Assembly: GCA_943736015.1 (NCBI GenBank)
Contig: OX031069.1
Span: forward strand, 21,457,235 to 21,521,234
Source of the DNA: Tridacna crocea
Lineage: Eukaryota; Mollusca; Bivalvia; Cardiida; Cardiidae
DNA length: 64,000 bases
Direction of reading: 5' to 3'
Part shown: positions 1 through 11,651 of the stretch, piece by piece
How positions within the stretch are numbered: the stretch's first letter is position 1
How the letters are laid out: the number at the start of each line of letters is the position of its first letter
Made by a program: the position numbers and the translations under genes
The notes under the pieces: generated by a model
Database searches by the model: none
What the model was told of the DNA's origin: nothing
What the model saw: the letters and a program-made list of their open reading frames with translations, nothing else

Positions 1-1422
1 GGACGAGTTTGAAAATTGGTCATGTCGGGTCAAAAACTAGGTCACTAGGTCAAATATTAGAAAAACCTTGTGTACGCTCTAGAGGCCACATTTTCAGTCG
101 GTTACTCATGAAACTTGGTCAGGATGTTTGTCTGGATGATATCTCGGACAAGTCCGAAAATGATGTATGTCCGGTCAAAAACTAGGCCACTAGGTCAAAT
201 CTTAGAAAAACCTAGTGTAAGCTCTAAAGGCCACATTTTCACTCGGATACTAATGAAAGTTGGTCAGGATGTTAGCCTGTATTATATCTCGGACAAGATC
301 GAAAATGGGTCATGTGGGGTCAAAAACTAGGTCACTAGGTCAAATTTTAGAAAAACCTTGTGTATGCTCTAGAGGCCACATTTTCAGTCCAAAACTCTTG
401 AAAGTTGGTCAGAATGTTTGACTTGATGATATCTCGGACAATTTTGAAAATGGGTCATGTGGGGTCAAAAACTAGATCACTAGGTCAAATCTTAAAAAAC
501 CTTGTGTACGCTCTAGAGGCCACATTTTCAGTCCAAAACTCTTGAAAAATGGTCAGAATATTTGCCTTTATGATATCTTGGACGAGTTTGAAAATGGGTC
601 ATGTGGAGTCAAAAACTAGGTCACCAGGTCAAATGTTAGAAAAACCTTTTGTAGGTTCTAGAGGCCACATTTTCAGTCCAAAACTCTTGTAAGTTGGTCA
701 GAATGTTTGCCTTGATGATATATTAGACGAGTTTGAAAATGGGTCATTGGGGGTTAAAAACTAGGTCACCAGGACAAATCTTAGAAAAACCTTGTATATG
801 CTCTGGATGCCACATTTTCAGTCCAACACTCTTGAAAATTAGTCAGAATGTTTGCCTTTATAATATCTTGGTTGAGTTTGAAAATGGGTCATGTTGGGTC
901 AAAAACTGGGTCAACAGGTCAAATGTTATAAACACCTTTTGTATGCTCTGGAGGACACATTTTCAGTCTGATAGTCCTAAAACTTGTTCATAAAATTTGT
1001 CCTGGTGATACCTTGAATGAGTTTGAAAATGGGTCATGTGGAGTCAAAAACTAGGTCAATGGGTCAAATATTAGAAAAACCTTGTGTACACTGTAGAGGC
1101 TACATTTTCTGCCTGATACTCTTCAGACTTTGTCAGAATGTTTGTTTTGGTGATGTCTCAAAAGAGTTTGATAATGGGTAATTGTCGGGTTCAAAACTAG
1201 GTAACTTGGTCAAACTAGAAAAACCTTTTGTACGCTGTAGAGGCCACATTTTCAGTCCAGTGCTCATGAAACTTGGTCAGAATGTTTGTCTTATTGATAT
1301 CTCAAAAGTTTTTAATGATGGGTAATGTCTGATAAAAAACTAGGTCTCTTGGAAACTAGTTGGTGCATGTTTGGTCAATAAACTCAGGTGAGCGATTTCA
1401 GGGCCATCATGGCCCTCTTGTT
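1..1422 (+). mobile_element. Helentron-like non-autonomous element, 3' part with ~145-bp tandem units
   Basis: Nine diverged direct units of about 145 bp, each containing a GGCCACATTTTCAGTCC-like motif (near 80, 225, 370, 513, 663, 805, 950, 1095 and 1240). They run into a unique tail with CAGGTGAGCGATTTC and a hairpin AGGGCCATCATGGCCCT, then CTCTTG|TT. A 3' hairpin followed by a T|T junction and an internal tandem core is the layout of Helentron/HINE elements, including bivalve pearl-like elements. The 5' end is outside the window. No coding capacity is seen. Confidence 0.7.
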
Positions 1423-1454
1423 AGTAACTGACGAAATGAAATTGCTCACCCTAC

Positions 1455-1725
1455 AAGAGAATGAATATTTTGTCGATCTTTCGATTGGCTGCCAGGGTAC
1501 TTTCCGACCATATGAATATTCATAGGAAACGACGATTTGCTCGTCAGTTTTCCCAGTGGTGATGCATGGAGAGTAAACGTAATGCTTAAACCTGGGTGCC
1601 GAGGATGTAGTAAAAGAAACTCCAGAAAAACCTGAATATGTGCACTGACCGCCGCGATATAACTGAAATAATGCTGAAAACGACGTTAAACACCATAGAA
1701 CCATAGAATCAATCAATAACTATTT
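1455..1725 (+). mobile_element. tRNA-SINE 3' body and tail
   Basis: The stretch ends in ATATAACTGAAATAATGCTG, then GACGTTAAACACCATA and a loose AATCAATCAAT tail. The same tail closes the SINEs near 24600 and, on the other strand, near 6930 and 33120. The tRNA-like head is not recognisable here, so this is a 5'-truncated or diverged copy. Confidence 0.45.
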
Positions 1726-2065
1726 TCTGTCTTGAATGTCTATTTACTTTGTGGAAAGAAACAAATATATAGTACTTACTGATGCAGCCATGACAGCCTT
1801 TTCCATAGACGGTAAATTTATCAAATCTTCGACGGTACATTCAGAAGAATATCTACACCTAATCGAGTTATCTTGCAGATATTTACGAAAGTATTTCAAC
1901 TGGCCATGTCCAATAATTAAAGCCATGGCAAACACTTTCAAATTGCTCCCCACGATGTTAGTAAATCCAAAATAGCTGTAAAGAATATTAAGAACTTTAA
2001 TCAATATGTAACTTAAATTCGAATTCAAGCAAACATACGCAAATAAATCAGTAGGCAATCAGGTT

Positions 2066-2185
2066 AAAGCCTAAACAGTTTTAGTTTTCAGTTTCAGTTT
2101 TAACCAGTGAAGTAAATTTTACTTCAATTGTTTAGGCTTTGTTTTCAGTTTCAATTTTAAACTGAAACTGAAAACAAAGCCTAAA
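2066..2185. repeat. Palindrome with 23-bp arms
   Basis: TTTAGGCTTTGTTTTCAG at 2131 is matched in reverse by CTGAAAACAAAGCCTAAA ending at 2185, around a loop of about 9 nt. A third related copy (CCTAAACAGTTTTAG) lies at 2068, so the segment holds two direct and one inverted copy. Confidence 0.7.
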
Positions 2186-2189
2186 AGAT

Positions 2190-5100
2190 AAAGACTATTT
2201 ACTGCAAAAAAATAGGCAATTATATCACAACTTACTGATAATTCTATTAAACAGAACAGAACAGAACAGAATTTTATTGCTGTAAGTAATACAATACTTT
2301 TAGCAAACATAAATGAAAATATAAAGCCATGAGAGATTAACAGCGAGAAACTATTTTATACTTGAAATGGTGAAAATATATATTATATTAAATCAACCCC
2401 CTTAAAAAGAAAAAACCTTTTGAGACATGTTTTCATTGCCGGTAGTGTAGGATCAGGATTCGACTGCACGTTCAGTACAGTCCAACCCCGATTCTACCAG
2501 CCAGAAACTATATAATTCAATGATATCTGGTGAAGTGATACAGGGTCAAGATCAGAATACAACCTTTCTGCATTCTGATCTCGACTCTTATCTGAACATA
2601 GACTGTAATCATAGAGTAGCACATATACTTAAAGACTAGCTTCTTTCTCAAAACAATCAATACAACCCAACAATATAGAATTATCATTTATAAATCTAAA
2701 ACCACTATAGTCTAATTACAAAGGGAGATACTAATTATCTCCCTTTTCAGGAATGTAACAAAAGAAAATACCAGCAAATAATTCTAAGATAGACATTACA
2801 CAGAAATTTCTAGTCGATTAAATATATGCAGAAGTTTTATATCAGTAGAAATCCTCATTTATCAACTACACGAAATTTTATTCTATGCTACACTAGATGA
2901 CTTGGGGGTCTTATACCTTAAATCATTGTAAATATCCCGATTAATTAAAAGACGCCCCAGCTTTCAAAGATCAAAAACTTTCTTTTTTCCAATAGCTATA
3001 TTCTCACCAAGGGTGTAATACAAACAAATTCATAACTTCATACAGACAGGCAGATAGATAGACAGACACGCAAACACTTTTTAAGCAATAAAAATCAGTT
3101 GTTGTACAGTTGACTATACAGAAAAGTCATTAGTAAACACATTTCAGCAGTTCAGCGTGTTAGTGCATATTTGCTGATCAGTAGGTTGCTGAATTCAGCA
3201 GAAATTTCAGCGTTTTAGAAGATCAACGGTAAAGCAGTGTACTTCCGGCGAAGAAATGTACGGTGTGGGTGTATATCATCCATTGTGATACGGTCGAGGG
3301 ATTTAATTTACCCATCACCCGACGTATACCAAGTAACAACGTCAAGTTATGACAGAGTCAAAGTTATCTTATCGCAAATTGTTTTACCTAAAGTACTTTG
3401 ATCATGCTAATCATTTTGTATCATCATCATGCGCTCGATTATATCACGTTGCCTATCAAAATATTTTATTTAAACATGTGCTTTCCTTCATACAGTTCTT
3501 TTTTACACACCTTAATATTAGACTTATTGTCAGCTTATTCACAGTCTTACCTTTTTTAATCTAAAACTTTTTAGTAGGCCTGCAGAGAATGCCCAGCCAC
3601 TCAATATCATATTTTATGCACATTATAAATGACACATATTTCTTCTTCATTTAAAGACTTTTTCCTATCAATCCAACATTTATGTCAAACCTTTTTATCA
3701 CATCCGTCATTTAAAACTTTTGAATTGATAGGGATTGCGCTGTCACTCAATAATGTCATTTTTGAGTCGCCTGGTTGCGTAGCAAACAGGCTCTCATTGT
3801 TATCATCCTGATCTATGGGGTGACGTAAGCATACCTCCGGCCTTGTACTGCTTCCTGTCCCAGGTTTCGGTTTACGAGATAAAACATAGTTTTCTCTTTA
3901 TTCGGTGAACAACCCAGTTTTTTTTCGGTTGTAAATAATTTACAATTGTGCCTTTGTGATAATGAATATGTCTATAAAGAATGAGCTGTTTAACGGTTCA
4001 AACCTTTGAAACAATCATTTCGTCCACAAGGGTACACATTAGCCTATCTCTAAAAATAACGCATTACGTATATATGTAAAAATAGCTGCCGTGAACTCAA
4101 CAAGTCTGCGGACACGCTGAAAAATCTTCAACTACAAGTGTCTTTTCTACGGCACGCTTCTATTTGTGGACAATTCTCAGCGAAAGTTGTTTGATAATTA
4201 CCCATTAGAAGTACACTCTAACGCTTACAATCTGTCCCTAACTGCAAGTCTTATTTCAATTTAACGCTCAACCTATGATTGGACAGAGAAAGGCGATGCC
4301 GAGTTAACATGGAAGCTTTCAATTGCTTTTTTTCTCAACAGTAGGCTATTTTTTTTTAACAAATTTATAACGACTTGGAATGGTTGCATTGCCTCCTTAG
4401 ACATTCTTACACGTTGCTTCTTCCCAGCTTTTTAATCTAGACTTTAGATACTTTGCACACCCATATTCTAAGTGCACCAGAGATCGTACATAGCGTATGC
4501 AATGTGCACGGTTCTAAGCTGTACAAAGTCATCGCTTTACAGGTGCTTTCCGGAATGTAGCTTTGCGACAAATAGAGATCTTGTAATCACGTGACGTATA
4601 AACATCATTTGCATCACGGAAATCTTCATAAATTTACATATTTATGATTCAGTCGCTGAACCGGCCTTTACTTTCAGCATACATCGACCTATGCAGAGTG
4701 TGAGGGCTTTGAGGTTTACCATGTTTGATTGTTTTTCGTTCATAAAGACGGGCAAATTTGTTAAAGTCTGCTGTTATTTTTTTTTTTTTTGATTAACCTA
4801 GATCTAATATTTACTAAACAACAATTTATTAGTGCGGGTGTAACTTTCGTAACTGCCAAAATCTGAATTTACACTAGGCAGTTCTAACAACCAGCAATCT
4901 GAGAAATTGACTTTTTACTCCGCTATAATTCAAATATAATAGAACAGATCAGCGTTAATTTACACCAAAGCAATATACATGTAGACAATTTTCGATTGGT
5001 GTGGAAGCACTATTAATCCCTTGGACGTTATGAAACGCAGACAAAGATTAAAGGCTGATGATGCTATTGGGTTATAGATTTTCTTGAGTTGTAGCAGCCA

Positions 5101-5230
5101 CATTCTTAGAGTCCATTGCTGGTAAAAACCTCAACCTGGACAACAACAAAAACGAATTATTCCCAAAGGACAGGTAGATTACTGAGTCAATTATTTGTTT
5201 GTGCTCCAAAAGCTACAGTTCAGTCCAATT
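2190..5230. other. No recognisable gene; AT-rich intergenic DNA
   Basis: Only short, unconvincing open frames without conserved motifs are visible. There are weak hairpin remnants around 2445-2500 and 2548-2600 resembling the GATCAGACTGCAC hairpin family, and a poly-T run at 4771. Nothing else could be supported. Confidence 0.5.
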
Positions 5231-5234
5231 ATCA

Positions 5235-5490
5235 TGAAACTGCCTGGCTGATTGTCTCAATAATATTTTTGACAAAACTGAAAATAGATCACCTAGGGTT
5301 AAAAGAAAAAGCCTAAAGGTTGTCACTAGGTCAAATCAGACGAAACCGTAATAGAAATGTAGAATCCATAAATTTATGGTCAGTCTAATACTCATGAAAC
5401 TTTGTCAGACTGCTAAGATTAGATATGGGCGAGTTGCAAAAGGGCACTTTTGGTCTAAAAGTATGTCACTAGATCCTATACCAGAAGATA
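5235..5490 (+). repeat. Old remnant of the 145-bp Helentron-like unit
   Basis: GTCACTAGGTCAAATC, ACTCATGAAACTTTGTCAG and similar motifs occur in the same order as in the array at 1-1422, but heavily diverged and without ends. It is probably a decayed copy. Confidence 0.4.
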
Positions 5491-5799
5491 GTCTGGTCTT
5501 TATTTGTAAAGGGTTGTTGTCTGTGAGTAAAAAACTTTGAACTTTTAAAGCTGGTCCTGGTGCCTAAATTTTAATTTCCACCACATTTTTTAAATGTAAA
5601 TTTTAATACGGATATGTTGAATTTTAGGATGACAACTCAAAAATATGCTTGCATATAATACTGTCTTATGGTTAACTTATTTTGTATCTTGAATGCTTTT
5701 AATAGATTTGAACAAAAAAGGGTGAAAACTTCTAAACCATTACCCTCCAGGCGACTCTCAGGACTATCAGTCCTTTGATTACATATTAAGATCACACAT

Positions 5800-6800
5800 A
5801 TATGTATCTAGACATGAACGTAAAGGACGACTATCTATAACTAGACATGAACTTTATGGACGTATATATCTATGTTTAGGCAAGAACGTGATGGACATAA
5901 ATCTAGTTTAAGGAAAGAACGTAATGGGCGGACAGTAAATCTAGGTTAAGGAAAGAACGTAATGGGCGGACAGTATGTCTAGGAGTAGGCAAGAAAGTGT
6001 CGAATTTTATGTACATATATCTATATATTGATAAGAACATTATGGAGGTAAACCTATATCTAGAAATAAATGTACTTAAAATGTATCTATGTCTACACTT
6101 AATTTTATGGACGTCCTTATATATTTAGAAGAAAAAAAAAAACGTTATTGACGCACATTTTTATCTAGACATGAACCTTATGGACGTCTATTCATGTGTA
6201 GCCTAAATTTTTTTGGCGTGCATTTGTATCTAGAGAACGCTATGGACTATCTGAAACAAGAAAGGGATGTTATATAGACATATATAGATCTATGTCTAGG
6301 CAAGAAAATGATGGACGTATATCTACGTTTAGAAAAGAACTTGATCATATATATCTGACTAGTCAAGAAGGTACTGAACGTATATCTATGTCAGGTCAAG
6401 AAGGTTATGGACGTATATCTATGTCGAGACGTTAACATAACCGGGCGAGCAAATGTTTATATTTCAACAAGAACGCTATGGACCTTAATCCTCGTCTAGA
6501 CATAAATGTACTTGACATGTATTTTTTGTCTAGACATGTATGATATGCCACCCATCTATGCTTAGACATGAGTGTTATGGACGTGTATCCATTTCTAGAC
6601 ATGGATGTTATGGACGTATATCTCTGTCTAGACATGAATGTTTTTCCATATATATCGGTGTCTGTACAAGAACGTTATCGTCGTTTACCTGTGTCTAGAC
6701 ATTAATGTACTTAAAATGTATCGCTATGTAGATATCAATGATATGGACGTCTATCTTTGTCTAGACATTGACGCATTTACGTTATGGACGTTTAGGAAAT
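5800..6800. repeat. Degenerate minisatellite, TCTAGACATG / TTATGGACGT motif
   Basis: Dozens of irregular units of about 30-50 bp combine TCTAGACATGAA or AGGCAAGAACG with TTATGGACGTATATCTATG. Unit length and sequence drift strongly. Because TCTAGA is palindromic, units read in both directions. Confidence 0.75.
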
Positions 6801-6914
6801 GGCTCGATTAGGAACTAAAGATATGAACGAAATGCAGTTCTGTCGGTTTATACGAATAAAAAAACTGTACATTTTAAATTGCAATTAATGAGATAGTCTT
6901 CTGTGCCCCATGTA

Positions 6915-7235
6915 GGAAATTGTATGATTGTATGATGTTTACCACCGTTTTCAATATTATCTATTTATTTTCAACGTTATATAGCGGCGGCCAAAGTACC
7001 TATCCATACTGTCTAGGAGTCTCTTTAACCAGTACTCCGTTCAATTTTCCATCCAAAGAACTAATGGCTGCTTTACAAAATAAGTATCGTCCAAACAATG
7101 GCAGCAGTGGGAGAGGAATAAATCCTGTCGCAATGATTATCATCAATCCACGGAAGAAATGACTGAGCCAGGGATCGAACCTTGAATCCCTGTTCTCATC
7201 TCTTGCATGCTACCGACTGAGCTACAAGGGCTCAG
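6915..7235 (-). mobile_element. tRNA-derived SINE
   Basis: On the minus strand the head has a box A-like TAGCTCAGTCGGTAGC and a box B-like GGTTCGATCCC (about 7165-7225). The body ends with the GTTGAAAA...GGTGGTAAAC tail near 6930. It sits inside the TCTAGA minisatellite and splits it into two blocks. Confidence 0.65.
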
Positions 7236-7369
7236 CCCCATTTAGGAGGGAAGTTCACACATATAACAATATATGTAGGGACAAGGACAATAACAGATAC
7301 AATGCATACATACAAACATGCAGTCTGAAGAATACGTTCAGGCGTACACACGTGCGCATACAAGCAGGT

Positions 7370-7830
7370 AGCAATTCTCATTTAGCGTATGTATATGCAT
7401 ATATCTAGACATGAATGTTGTGCCTTTGTATCTATGTTTACACATAGATGTTGTTAATCTAGATTCATGTCTAGACATGCATGTTGTAGATACATTTGTT
7501 TGTACATAAATATTATGGACGTGAATTCATAGAGGTCTTGACATCGACGTTAGGTACGTTTATTTATGTCTAGATATGAATGTTATAGATATGTAGATCT
7601 AGTACTAGCAGACACAAATGCTGTAAATGTACACATAAATCATTGTCCATGTGTAAATGTTTTGCATGTATAGTCTATGAAATGATATCAATATTATGAA
7701 TGCACATGTATATCCATGTTTAGACATGAATGTTATGGCTATATCAGTGTCTGTCTATGCATTTTTTTGATTGATATCTATGTCTAGACATGAATGTTAC
7801 AGATATTAGTCTTCGTCTAGATATAAATAC
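7370..7830. repeat. Second block of the TCTAGACATG minisatellite
   Basis: It carries the same TCTAGACATGAATGTTATGG-type units as 5800-6800, on the far side of the SINE. This indicates that one array was split by a later insertion. Confidence 0.7.
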
Positions 7831-8440
7831 AGACTATGACAAACGGCGTATAAATACTGCTGTTGTTATATATTCACTGTTCAAATTTGAAGGCTTGATT
7901 ATGATACGTAAACGGTCATATACATGTATCATAAAAAAAAAGTCATTGAAAACACAGACAAAATAAGAACGTGCCTTTTTTTCAGACAATTTATCCATTT
8001 CTCATACTTCTGTTTTGTCATTCTTCCAGCCGAAGATCATTGTATATCCTTTTTTTATTCTTTTATTTTCCTTTAATTCCCCATTTCTCAAGTTTAGCTG
8101 ACATGCTAAATAAAATCCTTTATTTGCATTTTGAATAAAGGATGCAAATGAAAATTCATGCATTGCAATCCGAGATAACATTATCAACTTTGCAGTTGAT
8201 TCAATTTGACGGTAGTTCATAGTGACTCTAGTGTCTACATCGGATACTTTGGAATGTGGCGTAATAATTTGTCATTCGGATGAACAACTAAACATATCAG
8301 TTGTGGATACGCAACTCTTTGATGAGATTCTAAATCTAAGTATGCTTTGATTATAATTATGTGTTTTTGCAGACAGTGTGGATCAAGATCAGAATGTACA
8401 CAACGTACCGTCTAATTATTGATACACACTAAACTATTTC

Positions 8441-8668
8441 CTAACTCTTTACCAAACAAAAAAAATTTAGACTGGCCCAAATTGAAAGCATTTCCAGACA
8501 ACAAAAGTAATGCGACTCAAAAACTGGAATTTGCTCTGAGGAAGGCGGAAACATTGTGGGAAAAGGAGAAAATGCTGGTGACCGGCATTTTCTCCTTTTT
8601 CCTCTATGCTTTCAAATGGCTTCTTTCTAAGGGTCGTGAAAACCCGTGATTGTTTGGTAAAGAATTAA
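8441..8668 (-). mobile_element. TTAA mini-element, family A
   Basis: The left end is CTAA + CTCTTTACCAAAC and the right end TTTGGTAAAGAA + TTAA. The central hairpin is built of GGGAAAAGGAGAAAATGCTGG and its complement, slightly mismatched. It is 228 bp with no coding capacity. Confidence 0.85.
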
Positions 8669-8791
8669 AGATATTGTCTTGCAACAGCTTTCCTTTTTAA
8701 GTCTACTTATGTCTAGAGACTGAAAATATATTTGCCAAGAGTTAACACTCAAAGTGCCTTTGCCTTTTACTACTTTAATTGTTTATATGAC

Positions 8792-9495
8792 AAGTACAAT
8801 GTATACAAATCAAAATCGAACTGCGCATAACTTGAAGTCATCTCTTTGATCTACATTGTCCGCTTGGCAGGGTACAATGTATACAAATCAAAATCGAACT
8901 GCGCATAACTTGAAGTCATCTCTTTGATCTACATTGTCCGCTTGGCAGGGTACAATGTATACAAATCAAAATCGAACTGCGCATAACTTAAAGTCATCTC
9001 TTTGATCTACATTGTCCGCTTGGCAGGGTACATTATCTATTTGATCTACGTTGTACGCTTGGTAGGGTACAATGTATACAAAACAAAATCGAACTGCGCA
9101 TAACTTGAAGTCATCTCTTTGATCTACATTGTCCGCTTGGCAGGGTACAATGTATACAAATCAAAATCGAACTGCGCATAACTTGAAGTCATCTCTTTGA
9201 TCTACATTGTCCGCTTGGCAGGGTACAACATCTATTTGATCTACATTGTACGCTTGGTAGGGTACAATGTATACAAATCAAAATCGAACTGCGCATAACT
9301 TGAAGTCATCTCTTTGATCTACATTGTCCGCTTGGCAGGGTACAATGAATACAAATCAAAATCGAACTGCGCATAACTTGAAGTCATCTCTTTGATCTAC
9401 ATTGTCCGCTTGGCAGGGTACAATGTATACAAATCAAAATCGAACTGAGCATAACTTGAAGACATCTCTTTGATCTACACTGTCCGCTTGGCAGA
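8792..9495 (+). repeat. Tandem repeat, 78-bp unit with 39-bp half units
   Basis: Eight nearly identical 78-bp units (TACAATGTATACAAATC...CCGCTTGGCAGGG) are interrupted by two 39-bp short units at about 9030 and 9226 that read TTGATCTACRTTGTACGC. The unit end (GATCTACATTGTCCGC) resembles one arm of the GATCAGACTGCAC hairpin family. Confidence 0.9.
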
Positions 9496-9619
9496 GACAT
9501 TCTGGCCAACACAGCTTCCTTGAATCGACAGTTATTTGTGTAATTTTCCGGAATGAAACCTGTTTTTTCACTTGCCGTTAAATAACTTTTTTATAACACA
9601 ATACTTGATTTAAACAAGT

Positions 9620-9803
9620 AGAGTAAGAGCTCATGGGTAAAACAGATGAAAATGCTGGTAACCCGTATTTTCTCCTTTACACGTAATATTTTTTCCGTTT
9701 TCAGAGGCAAATTGTATCATACGAGTGGCACTTAATTTGCTGTCGACGACTACTTTGAATTTGGAAGAGCCTAAAATTCTGTCGCTGGGCAATGACCTAA
9801 CAT
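9620..9803 (+). mobile_element. Degenerate TTAA mini-element, family A
   Basis: ATGCTGGTAACCCGTATTTTC, then a GTCGACGACTACTTTGAATT segment and a GGGCAATGACCTAA end are recognisable. The left half is largely lost. Confidence 0.5.
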
Positions 9804-9826
9804 TTTACGACACAGTCCCTATAGTT

Positions 9827-10055
9827 TCAAGCCATTACCACACAATCCCTACTTTTGACGCCCCTAAGAAAGAAGCCTTTTGAAAACACTATGGGAAAAG
9901 GAGAAAATGCTGGTAACCAGCATTTTCTCCTTTTCCCACAGTGTTTTCTACCCTTCCCAGAACAAATTTCAATTTTTCAGTCACCTTTATTTTGTCGTCT
10001 GCAAATGCTTACAATTCGGACCAGTCTAAAATTTTCTCGTCTTGTAAAGAGTTAA
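9827..10055 (+). mobile_element. TTAA mini-element, family A
   Basis: The order is TCAA + GCCATTACCACACAATCCC, the GAGAAAGAAGCCTTTTG segment, a near-perfect central hairpin, GTCGTCTGCAAATGCTTAC, and finally GTAAAGAG + TTAA. Confidence 0.88.
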
Positions 10056-10159
10056 TGACCTTATACATGTACTTGTGTATAACTAAAATTAGATTTTCAA
10101 TTTGATAGTCAAAAACAATGACTGCTATTTCAAAGTTTTGTTTTTAGAAACAGGATCTT

Positions 10160-10236
10160 ATGACCGCGCAGTGTAGATTCAAGATCAGGCTGCACGTTCT
10201 GTGCAGTCTGATCTTGATCTACACTGTCCGCAACTG
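10160..10236. repeat. Hairpin of family F (GATCAGACTGCAC type)
   Basis: AGATTCAAGATCAGGCTGCA pairs with TGCAGTCTGATCTTGATCT around the centre CGTTCTG, followed by ACACTGTCCGC. Only the hairpin core of the longer element seen at 17923-18138 is present. Confidence 0.65.
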
Positions 10237-10255
10237 GTCAGTAAGTCGCGCTTAG

Positions 10256-10470
10256 CAGCCTAAGAGCTCATGACCTTGAGAAGAAACACCGTCGTGGGGG
10301 TGTGCGGGGGAAAGGAAAAGATGCTGGTAAACAATATTGTCTCTTTTCTTCATTATGTTTTCTATCATTCCAATGTCTAATTTTAGTTTTTTGTTCACAG
10401 TTAATATATCGTCTGCGGATGCTTAGAATTCGGACCAATGTAATATTTTGCCGTTTGGTAGAAAGTCAAA
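10256..10470 (+). mobile_element. Degenerate TTAA mini-element, family A
   Basis: A weakened hairpin (AAGATGCTGGTAAACAATATT) is followed by CGTCTGCGGATGCTTAGAATT and GCCGTTTGGTAGAAAG. The order matches family A but divergence is high. Confidence 0.55.
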
Positions 10471-10727
10471 AGCGTTAATTCTAGATGAAAACAGATGATG
10501 TTGTCATTTTTTTCCTGTTCCAGGAAGGGACATCAATGAGAGCGAGACGAAATTCCAGGTCGAAGTAATGTTTCATGTACATACAAACATCAGATATTGC
10601 TATAATCGATTGACTGAACTGATAATATAAGAGAACTTGTTCATTGCAGGACAATTTTTTGCATGTCAGAACGTTGCTGTTGAAAGACTTCACTAGAATT
10701 AAAACTCTACTAGATTTAAAAGCAGAA

Positions 10728-11651
10728 ATGTCATCTAACAATACCACCGCCGACTGTGGAAAGTTTCCGGAAAATCCCGAATTATGCCGAATCATTGTTC
10801 GCTGCAAGTACGCAGCGTGTGTACTTTCTATAGTTGGATCGTTGGTCGTTTTGTCTTTGACGTTTGCTCTGAAGAATTATAGAGCTTTCAAATACAGACT
10901 GGTTGCGTATCTCTCTATAGCATCATTAATCTTGCCAGTTGCCTTTCTTCCATATGATTTCAACACGGAACAAGGTGGGCCATGTATAGCTCAGGGTGTG
11001 GTAATAGAATTTTGCATCATTGCCACTGCATACTGGATCAATGTCCTTGCAATCAATCTCTACGCGTCCACCTTCCTTTCACGAAGCCTCAAAAGACTTG
11101 AAATTCCACTGATCATTATGGGCATCGTCATACCATGTGTGTTTTTCGCAATCCCTTTGATAGCTGATACCCATATTTATGGACCGGCTGGTCCATGGTG
11201 CTGGATGGTAAACACTGAATGGCAATGGCGTTTCGGTTCCTGGTATTTCTGGAGGTTTCTCACTTTACTGGTCATGATCCTAATTGTTGGTAGAGTTGTA
11301 TGTCACCTGCATGTCTACTCGAGAAAGAAGCATTCCGATGAAACCAGGGATGATATCCGAACACAAAGTATGTATCCAGTTGTATTCTTTCTGGTAAACC
11401 TGTTTCCAACCATCAACAGAATCCAGAATGCCGTTAGTCCCGATCACCCGGTGTTTGCTCTGTATTTGCTGCAGGCCCTTTCAGATCCTTTATTTGGAGC
11501 AGTCATTGCTATCGTTTTTGTACTAAATGGCGAAACAAGGCAGTCTCTAAAGAAAGTTTTTGGCGTTAAACCGGGAGAAATTCGAGATTCAACATTATCG
11601 GATATTGAACAAAGAAACCAGGTTGAAGAAACAGCCATAGACGAACGGTGA
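10728..11651 (+). CDS. Seven-transmembrane receptor, cAMP-receptor-like (Dicty_CAR / class E type)
   Basis: An uninterrupted 307-residue frame encodes a membrane receptor. Hydrophobic segments lie at roughly residues 27-47, 57-75, 86-110, 126-145, 172-194, 215-233 and 243-266. The short extracellular N-terminus carries a glycosylation-type NNTT at 4-7. Cys86 at the start of helix 3 and Cys158 within GPWCW in the second outer loop are the expected disulfide pair; the GPWCW block is typical of slime-mould cAMP-receptor-like proteins. The cytoplasmic tail (~268-307) is short and charged. I chose the ATG at 10728: the frame stays open 28 codons upstream but only to a non-ATG, and a splice-acceptor-like TTCATTGCAG ends at 10649, suggesting a 5' untranslated exon upstream. 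The ligand cannot be told from sequence. Metazoan members of this family are G-protein-coupled-receptor-like orphans. Confidence 0.85.
   Translation: MSSNNTTADCGKFPENPELCRIIVRCKYAACVLSIVGSLVVLSLTFALKNYRAFKYRLVAYLSIASLILPVAFLPYDFNTEQGGPCIAQGVVIEFCIIATAYWINVLAINLYASTFLSRSLKRLEIPLIIMGIVIPCVFFAIPLIADTHIYGPAGPWCWMVNTEWQWRFGSWYFWRFLTLLVMILIVGRVVCHLHVYSRKKHSDETRDDIRTQSMYPVVFFLVNLFPTINRIQNAVSPDHPVFALYLLQALSDPLFGAVIAIVFVLNGETRQSLKKVFGVKPGEIRDSTLSDIEQRNQVEETAIDER

Noticed and set aside
7163-7235. tRNA gene on the minus strand
   Set aside because: tRNA-like boxes are present, but the downstream body and tail match the SINE family, and the acceptor stem cannot be closed convincingly.
8792-9495. CRISPR array
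   Set aside because: Units are contiguous without unique spacers, and the context is an animal genome.
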